Positions 58,627-64,000 of a stretch of DNA of 64,000 nucleotides are shown here, one piece after another (position 1 is the stretch's first letter; each line of letters starts with the position of its first letter). The position numbers were made by a program, and so were the translations under genes. The DNA is from Collinsella sp. OM04-5 (GTDB lineage: Bacteria; Actinomycetota; Coriobacteriia; Coriobacteriales; Coriobacteriaceae), in the NCBI RefSeq assembly GCF_003439125.1, contig NZ_QSUU01000003.1, forward strand, positions 137,955 through 201,954. The letters run 5' to 3'. The notes beneath the pieces were generated by a model. That model was not told where the DNA came from, searched no databases, and saw only the letters and a program-made list of their open reading frames with translations.

Positions 58627-60978
58627 CTACATAGTGCTCATCGGACCGTGGTACGGGTCACCATTGACATAGTACTCCGCCCAAGCAGTGCGCAATTTAC
58701 CCTGCTCGCGCATAAATCGAATTTTCTTCTCACCGGTCTCATAGCCGCGACTAAAGGATTCATAATGATACAGAAGCGCATCTGCATCGAAAACAACTAA
58801 CTTATCGAGTGAACGTACCCTCAGGCAGAAATCAACGTCATTAAACGCGACTTCGAAGTCTTCATTAAACCCATTAAGCTCTTCAAATACAGAGCGCTTT
58901 GTCATCATGCAGGCAGCAGTAACGGCGCTTAAGTCTTGTGAAATAACAGCGCGGCGCATGTAACCTGGATCATCCCGGTCAAGGTTGTTGAATACGTGAA
59001 CGGGCCCACCCATTTCACCTTCATTTTTACAGCAAATCATCATTACGCCCGCATGTTGTACCGTATCATCCGGATATAGCAATTTTGCACCGACGGCCCC
59101 AACGTCCTCACGCTGACAGAAAGACAGCATTGAAGAAAGCCAGCAGCCCTCAATAACCTCAGTGTCATTATTCAAGAACAGCAGGTATTTGCCGGATGTC
59201 AGTCCAACGCCATAATTATTGATAGCGGAGTAATTAAACGGACCATCCCATGTTGCAATGCGAACGTTCTCATATTGCTCGGGAACGGTGCGGTAATACT
59301 CAAATGTCGCGTCCTCCGTACTGTTATTCTCAACAACCAGAATCTCGAAGTTGCGGTAATCAGTTTTTTCCTCAATAGAGTCAATGCAGCGGCGTAAGAC
59401 CTCAACGCTATCTTTATTGGGGATAACGATACTGACCAAGGGTTCTTCATTAAGAGCGTAGGCAATGTGATAGAAACAGGCAGAATCAGTTAACTCCGCA
59501 GTACCGTTCAGACCGCAACGATCCAAATGCTCTTGCAGTGCCCTTCTGCCAGCATCGTCGGCATAGTTCTTATTTCCCGCGCTCTTCGCAGTTGACGTAT
59601 CGCTAATTCTCCAATGATAGAGAACCTCGGGGACATGATAGATATTCTGAGTTCTCTCTACTAAACGCAACAGAAAATCATAGTCTTGAGCTCCATCGAA
59701 CTTTTTCCGTAGCATGAGTTCTTTAGCGAACGAAGCACGAACGCAAAGCAGATGAGTTATGTAGTTATGAACGCGAAGCAAATCCAGATTGAAATCAGAC
59801 TTGAAATGAGGGGCCACATACTCACCGTCCTCATTTAAGAAGTCCTCATCGCAATACAGTGCATCAGTATCAGGACAGTCCTGAATTCGCTCTGCGTATC
59901 TATAAAGAGCAAATGGATCGAGTGTATCGTCGTGATCGAAAAACACGACATAATCGCCCTTTGCTTCAGCAATGCCAAAGTTAGTGTTCCCCGAAATACC
60001 CTTATTCGAATCTAGAGTAACGACCTTAATGCGCTCATCTTTCAATTGATCCAAAGCTGAACACAGCTCAACACAATCAGGTGTTGAGTTAATCAAAATA
60101 AGCTCCCAATTTAGATAAATCTGATTGAGAACGGAATCAATCATCTCATGAAGAAACTTAAGAGGGGTCTTATACAGTGGCACAACGATACTGAATTTCA
60201 GCGAACAACTCGTATCAAAGTCACACGAATCAAGCATTGCCAAATAGTCATGCCGCTTTGCACAAAATTCAGAATACAAACCCGGCGAAGACGCCTTATA
60301 AAAGTGTGGAGAACAGACATCTGAATAAAACTCAACAGATGCAGGATCAAAGCACAGAAAACCGGTCTGGACGGACTTTGATTCAACATTAGCGACTAGG
60401 CAATAGCTCTTCGGACCGACCGACAAACGAAGGCTAAAAGAGGTCTCTTTCCTCTTAAGCCCACCCATATCAATGGTATTGGTTCTTCCAAAATCCGGTT
60501 TATACGCTAACGCCCTGCCATCTGAATCAATAACGTCGAGTCGAGCTAAAATCTCACTATGGGGATAACAAATAACTCCTTTGCATATTAACTCAGAGCC
60601 ATCTGCTGATTTCAAGAGAATAGTGGGTCTCACATGAATTTGATTTGAATATACCTGACGATCTGAGTCGCGAATTAAATAAGACAACGATGACTTAAAT
60701 CGATAATTGAATCGTGAAATCCACTTAATTTCATCCCATCCGAAGTTCTTACTAAATAACCGATTCAATTTTTGATTACTAGAAAACACAGATAGATTGA
60801 AATCTTCACCCTCAAGCAAAGGAATTGCGATTACAAGCAATGAGTCAATTAAGTGACTTGAATACGGGATCAAATTACCAGACTTAGAAACCACATCGAC
60901 AGCATAAGAGGCAGGAAGTTCACCATCAAGAGCGAAATATACAGTTCCGCAGCCGCGGACAGCAGCCACTAGCTTCAT
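58627..60978 (-). CDS. Tandem-domain GT2 glycosyltransferase
   Basis: A 783-residue enzyme with an N-terminal region of about 250 residues (beta-rich, unassigned), then two GT2 domains. Domain A (about 260-480) has FSIVVPLYKTPLKFLHEMI and FFDHDD. Domain B (about 515-760) has LVSIVIPNKDSVEVLRRCID and LFLNNDTEV. Such double GT2 proteins build rhamnan-type or O-antigen repeats. The ATG at 60978 follows AGGTG by 6 nt; a GTG at 60987 is an alternative. No membrane segment is seen. It is AT-rich like its neighbours, and transcribed with the YfhO gene 16 nt upstream. Confidence 0.85.
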   Translation of the reverse strand: MKLVAAVRGCGTVYFALDGELPASYAVDVVSKSGNLIPYSSHLIDSLLVIAIPLLEGEDFNLSVFSSNQKLNRLFSKNFGWDEIKWISRFNYRFKSSLSYLIRDSDRQVYSNQIHVRPTILLKSADGSELICKGVICYPHSEILARLDVIDSDGRALAYKPDFGRTNTIDMGGLKRKETSFSLRLSVGPKSYCLVANVESKSVQTGFLCFDPASVEFYSDVCSPHFYKASSPGLYSEFCAKRHDYLAMLDSCDFDTSCSLKFSIVVPLYKTPLKFLHEMIDSVLNQIYLNWELILINSTPDCVELCSALDQLKDERIKVVTLDSNKGISGNTNFGIAEAKGDYVVFFDHDDTLDPFALYRYAERIQDCPDTDALYCDEDFLNEDGEYVAPHFKSDFNLDLLRVHNYITHLLCVRASFAKELMLRKKFDGAQDYDFLLRLVERTQNIYHVPEVLYHWRISDTSTAKSAGNKNYADDAGRRALQEHLDRCGLNGTAELTDSACFYHIAYALNEEPLVSIVIPNKDSVEVLRRCIDSIEEKTDYRNFEILVVENNSTEDATFEYYRTVPEQYENVRIATWDGPFNYSAINNYGVGLTSGKYLLFLNNDTEVIEGCWLSSMLSFCQREDVGAVGAKLLYPDDTVQHAGVMMICCKNEGEMGGPVHVFNNLDRDDPGYMRRAVISQDLSAVTAACMMTKRSVFEELNGFNEDFEVAFNDVDFCLRVRSLDKLVVFDADALLYHYESFSRGYETGEKKIRFMREQGKLRTAWAEYYVNGDPYHGPMSTM

Positions 60979-60994
60979 TACAATCACCTACACA

Positions 60995-63397
60995 TTAGCC
61001 ACGCCGAAAAGGCGTAGCGACAACCACACAAACAATAAACAGACCTAAGAGACTTAAGAAGATACCTAACATTAAACCATACGGTATGTATACAAATTCA
61101 ACGTGATGCTCGCCCTTGGAGACAGCGGTAGAAATAAACCCGTAATTTACTGTTATACACTCCGCCTCTGAACCGTCAACAAATGCACGCCAACCAGGGC
61201 TGGAGAGCACCGGCACCATCACGAGCCCATCGTTGTCTGAAGAAACGGATACATCGTAACGTCCTTCATCAACCTCAGTGACATTGACTGACGACACCTT
61301 GGAATCATGATCGTTGTTTAAGGTTCGGTCGAGCTTGGCATAGCTATCGTCATCAACTATGGCCTCGCCGCTATTCAGACAATCCCATAAGGAATTATGA
61401 TTTTCATTGATGCAGTCATTTTCCTTTCTCACATTAGAATAAAACGTTCCAAACGAGTAATGACGATTTTTGTAAATGTATATATGATCAATTACTTCAA
61501 CCAAATCAAGCCAGTCATAGCTTAATTCATCACCAGATAAAACGTACTTGACTCCAAATAAACCAGCTGCATCCCCTTCGTTTTGATCAAAAAAGAATGC
61601 GGAATAAACATGTGAAGGGGTCCCATCAGTATTGCCCTGCCAAAAAGCATCCAGTAGAGAAATCTCCTCTTTTGGCCGGGTGGAATTATAGGAAGTAACT
61701 CCATCATAATTTTGGATTAAGCCATCTTGAAAGACTGACCATTCAGAAAATGTCTTGTCCATCCTGTAAACACTTGAATCATTATCCATAACGTAATTAA
61801 GAGCATTTGCCGAGATTCCAGACTCGACGAGTTGATAAGTAGGAAATGAGTCCTTTTTCAAGTGCGTGCGACAAGTGACGGAAACATAAGCATCAGCCAT
61901 AGAAAGCGAGACGGCAGATATTGACAAGATGAAGACAAATCGAACAAGGGACTTTACCGATAGCAACAAACATGCAATAAGCGCAATACAGACAAGCATC
62001 AAAAATAACGAAAGCGCCTTTGCGTCGCCCTCGTTGCCAATACAACATAGAACGCTAATTACCAAGCTAATTAAAAAAGCAACGAGAATACTCGGTTTTG
62101 AATAAAAGTGAGCACTCTGGAGCTGATCAAACACAACTGCTATCACCAAGCAGCAGCAAACCGGAATGAAAAAGGATGACCGATACTTGACCTCAGAAAA
62201 TACATTTAAAAATGCAGGGAAAAAAGTATTAATCAGATATAGGCAGGGCAACACAAGGGCAATGCCGAGAACGATGTTGCGCGTTCTAGATCTTTTGGAA
62301 GAGAGCAGCCAAACGAGATATAGAAATATAAATGAATAAATAACGCCAGAGCATCCAATCTGAGGAAGCTCATAGTAATTCGAAGAACCAAAGTCTGAAG
62401 ACCAGGTTCCAGCATAATTATTACCCATTACTCGAAGTAAAAATAAACGCAAGTCTCCCAATCCAACATTGGAAGAGAGTGCGGTCAGCACCTTTGACTG
62501 AAGAGACGGTCCGCCAGATATTCGGCTGGAATCGAACAGCAACAAATATGCGACGGGAACTGAAACGACTGCTGAAACGAGCAATCCCCCTACAACTGGC
62601 AATATAAAATCGGAAAACGATTTGAAGCCCTTTGACCAGCTTTCATTCAGATAGACCCCTCGCAATAATGCATAAATTGCACAGGGCACCAATGTCATAA
62701 ACGAAATATATACACTGAGAAGGGTGACGAGCGCCACGCCAGCCGAAAGAAGCAATCGTCCAAGACGAGATCGATTATCGAAATACAGTTCGATGCCAAC
62801 CAGAATTAAAAGAACAAAGAGGCATGCATTACCAAGAAAATAGTGATTTCCCCAAAGAACTAGGTATCCATTAATCGAATACACAAGAGACGATACAATT
62901 TTAGCTGGCTCCTTAAAGCCATAAAAACTAAGGAAGATATAGAAACCTATCGAGGCAATATAAACCTTAGCAATCTGGATAGAAATCAGCGCATATGGTA
63001 AAAACCAATCGCCCAAATATACACACGATGGAATTAGTATCAAATTAAAAGGGTCGAAGTATAGAGACTGGTAAACAAGTCTACTGCATCCAAGTCCGTA
63101 ATTCTGGTTCCATACAGATACGTTCCCTCTTTGAAAATCATGAATCAAATCTAGATACAACGGGATGTACTGCTGGGTGGTATCGCTCCCAATGTCGTTG
63201 AATGCATAGACGATATCGCCAAAAATGAACTTGCGGTAAACAAACAGCACAACAAGCGTTGTGCATAGGAATAGCAATGCCCAATAAAACCGATTGGTTT
63301 TATCCCTACACTTGGAGATAAGCCCCATTTTCATCACAAGCTCTGCGAAGAACCATAACCCGGCAAACATCATTAAAAATAGGAGCAGCAGCTTCAT
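60995..63397 (-). CDS. YfhO family membrane protein (second)
   Basis: An 800-residue polytopic protein with about twelve N-terminal membrane segments, an extracytoplasmic domain from about residue 520 to 770 and a terminal membrane segment. The N-terminal GSDTTQQYIPLYLDLIHDFQRG and QNYGLGCSRLVYQSLYFDPFNL blocks are typical of YfhO. It is only distantly similar to 49530-51938 and much more AT-rich, so the two are probably of separate origin. The ATG at 63397 follows GAGGT. It probably transfers a sugar from a lipid carrier outside the membrane. Confidence 0.83.
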   Translation of the reverse strand: MKLLLLFLMMFAGLWFFAELVMKMGLISKCRDKTNRFYWALLFLCTTLVVLFVYRKFIFGDIVYAFNDIGSDTTQQYIPLYLDLIHDFQRGNVSVWNQNYGLGCSRLVYQSLYFDPFNLILIPSCVYLGDWFLPYALISIQIAKVYIASIGFYIFLSFYGFKEPAKIVSSLVYSINGYLVLWGNHYFLGNACLFVLLILVGIELYFDNRSRLGRLLLSAGVALVTLLSVYISFMTLVPCAIYALLRGVYLNESWSKGFKSFSDFILPVVGGLLVSAVVSVPVAYLLLFDSSRISGGPSLQSKVLTALSSNVGLGDLRLFLLRVMGNNYAGTWSSDFGSSNYYELPQIGCSGVIYSFIFLYLVWLLSSKRSRTRNIVLGIALVLPCLYLINTFFPAFLNVFSEVKYRSSFFIPVCCCLVIAVVFDQLQSAHFYSKPSILVAFLISLVISVLCCIGNEGDAKALSLFLMLVCIALIACLLLSVKSLVRFVFILSISAVSLSMADAYVSVTCRTHLKKDSFPTYQLVESGISANALNYVMDNDSSVYRMDKTFSEWSVFQDGLIQNYDGVTSYNSTRPKEEISLLDAFWQGNTDGTPSHVYSAFFFDQNEGDAAGLFGVKYVLSGDELSYDWLDLVEVIDHIYIYKNRHYSFGTFYSNVRKENDCINENHNSLWDCLNSGEAIVDDDSYAKLDRTLNNDHDSKVSSVNVTEVDEGRYDVSVSSDNDGLVMVPVLSSPGWRAFVDGSEAECITVNYGFISTAVSKGEHHVEFVYIPYGLMLGIFLSLLGLFIVCVVVATPFRRG

Positions 63398-63428
63398 ATA
63401 CTAGACCTCAACAACGTTAGCAATCTGA

Positions 63429-64000
63429 TTAAATACTCTGCGTTGCGATATGGGCGATACGCTGCCCATACCCTTCGCCGGGTACTGCCCAGCGACCATT
63501 TAAATCCTCGACGCATGGCGCAACGCCGCGCTCTACTTTTTCAAAACGGGGGTCGATGCAAAGATTATTTAATGGCTCTTTCGAAGCGTAAGCCTTTAAA
63601 TGTTGAACCTGTGCGCGGAGACCAGATCGCACATCCCCAAATGACGCACCACCCGCGGTGGCATTCACGGCGCCGATTCCACCGAAGTTGCATTGTTCCG
63701 CTTTTACGCTACCACCAAACTGAAGCCAGCCAGTTTCGTGCATTGCTTGGGCAAACAGGATTTCCGCCTTAACACCTTCAGCATTCGCTTCCTCTAATAC
63801 TATCTGGCAAAAGTCATTAATAGTTGCTGCACCCTTCGAGGCATAAATAGTCGGATAAGTATGTCCAGTAGAGTTGTACAAAGAAACCATGCTCGAAACC
63901 GAAGCTGCAGACTTACCCATAATCGGCGTGCCCAAAGTTGTGCACGGCACCAGGTCGGCGTCGGAGAAGGGCGACCAGGACGATCCGTTCCACGCCTGGA
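63429..64000 (-). CDS. Glucosaminidase-type cell-wall hydrolase (5' end beyond window)
   Basis: The C-terminal 190 residues are visible, and the frame continues through the right edge (upstream codons read AWNGSSWSPFSDADLVPCTT). The domain contains EANAEGVKAEILFAQAMHETGWLQFGG, with the catalytic Glu in HETG, and CNFGGIGAVNATAGGASFGDV, as in LytG/AcmA-like beta-N-acetylglucosaminidases. The preceding Ser/Thr-rich repeats suggest a modular secreted wall protein. A GTG at 63950 is not a real start, since the frame is open beyond it. Confidence 0.8.
   Translation of the reverse strand, partial: QAWNGSSWSPFSDADLVPCTTLGTPIMGKSAASVSSMVSLYNSTGHTYPTIYASKGAATINDFCQIVLEEANAEGVKAEILFAQAMHETGWLQFGGSVKAEQCNFGGIGAVNATAGGASFGDVRSGLRAQVQHLKAYASKEPLNNLCIDPRFEKVERGVAPCVEDLNGRWAVPGEGYGQRIAHIATQSI

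Overview
The window looks like chromosome from a high-GC Gram-positive bacterium of the class Coriobacteriia, most likely Collinsella or a close relative. This is inferred from several things read here: GC-rich core genes, frequent TTG and GTG starts placed behind AGGAGG-type ribosome sites, the mreBCD-mrdA-rodA block followed by a B12-type radical SAM gene and its DUF2344 partner, and paired PPDK/PpsR. No database search was possible.

Layout. Bases 1-12873 read leftward: the ribosome and tRNA-modification operon rpsP-khpA-rimM-trmD-lepB, then glyQ-glyS, ppsR, ppdK, a large secreted protein with an aerolysin-like stretch, and the start of rplS. dinB (13075-14331) reads rightward. Bases 14433-34207 read leftward again: rplU-rpmA-obgE-nadD-yqeK-rsfS, the radical SAM pair, the cell-shape operon mreB-mreC-mreD-mrdA-rodA, a TPR protein, a cyclophilin, a zinc-ribbon protein and a CtpE-like P-type ATPase, with a tRNA-Arg(CCG) just upstream.

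Bases 34492-43083 hold one rightward operon with the complete route from DAHP to chorismate, prephenate, phenylalanine and tyrosine: aroF, tyrA, aroB, aroA, aroC, pheA, an aroE-aroK fusion and aroQ. A possible attenuator with a 20-codon leader precedes it.

From 43.1 kb the window becomes an accessory cell-surface region. It holds an acyltransferase, tRNA-Arg(TCT), an ABC-2 polysaccharide exporter, two GT2 glycosyltransferases, two YfhO-type membrane proteins, the dTDP-rhamnose genes (rfbA, rfbB, fused rfbCD), a decayed glycosyltransferase, a tandem-domain GT2 enzyme, and the 3' part of a glucosaminidase-type wall hydrolase. Together these point to assembly and export of a rhamnose-containing surface glycan. 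Base composition changes sharply inside this region: the rfb genes are very GC-rich, while 54.6-56.1 kb and 57.1-63.4 kb are AT-rich.

The most interesting item is a two-gene module of unknown function present twice: a small DUF4869-type protein translationally coupled to a P-loop protein. One copy follows the aromatic operon (43133-44580). The other sits between rfbA and rfbB inside the rhamnose cluster (54638-56059). Other notable items are the aerolysin-like secreted protein, the aro leader, a perfect 61-bp palindrome that contains the stop codons of two convergent genes, and a dispersed intergenic repeat.
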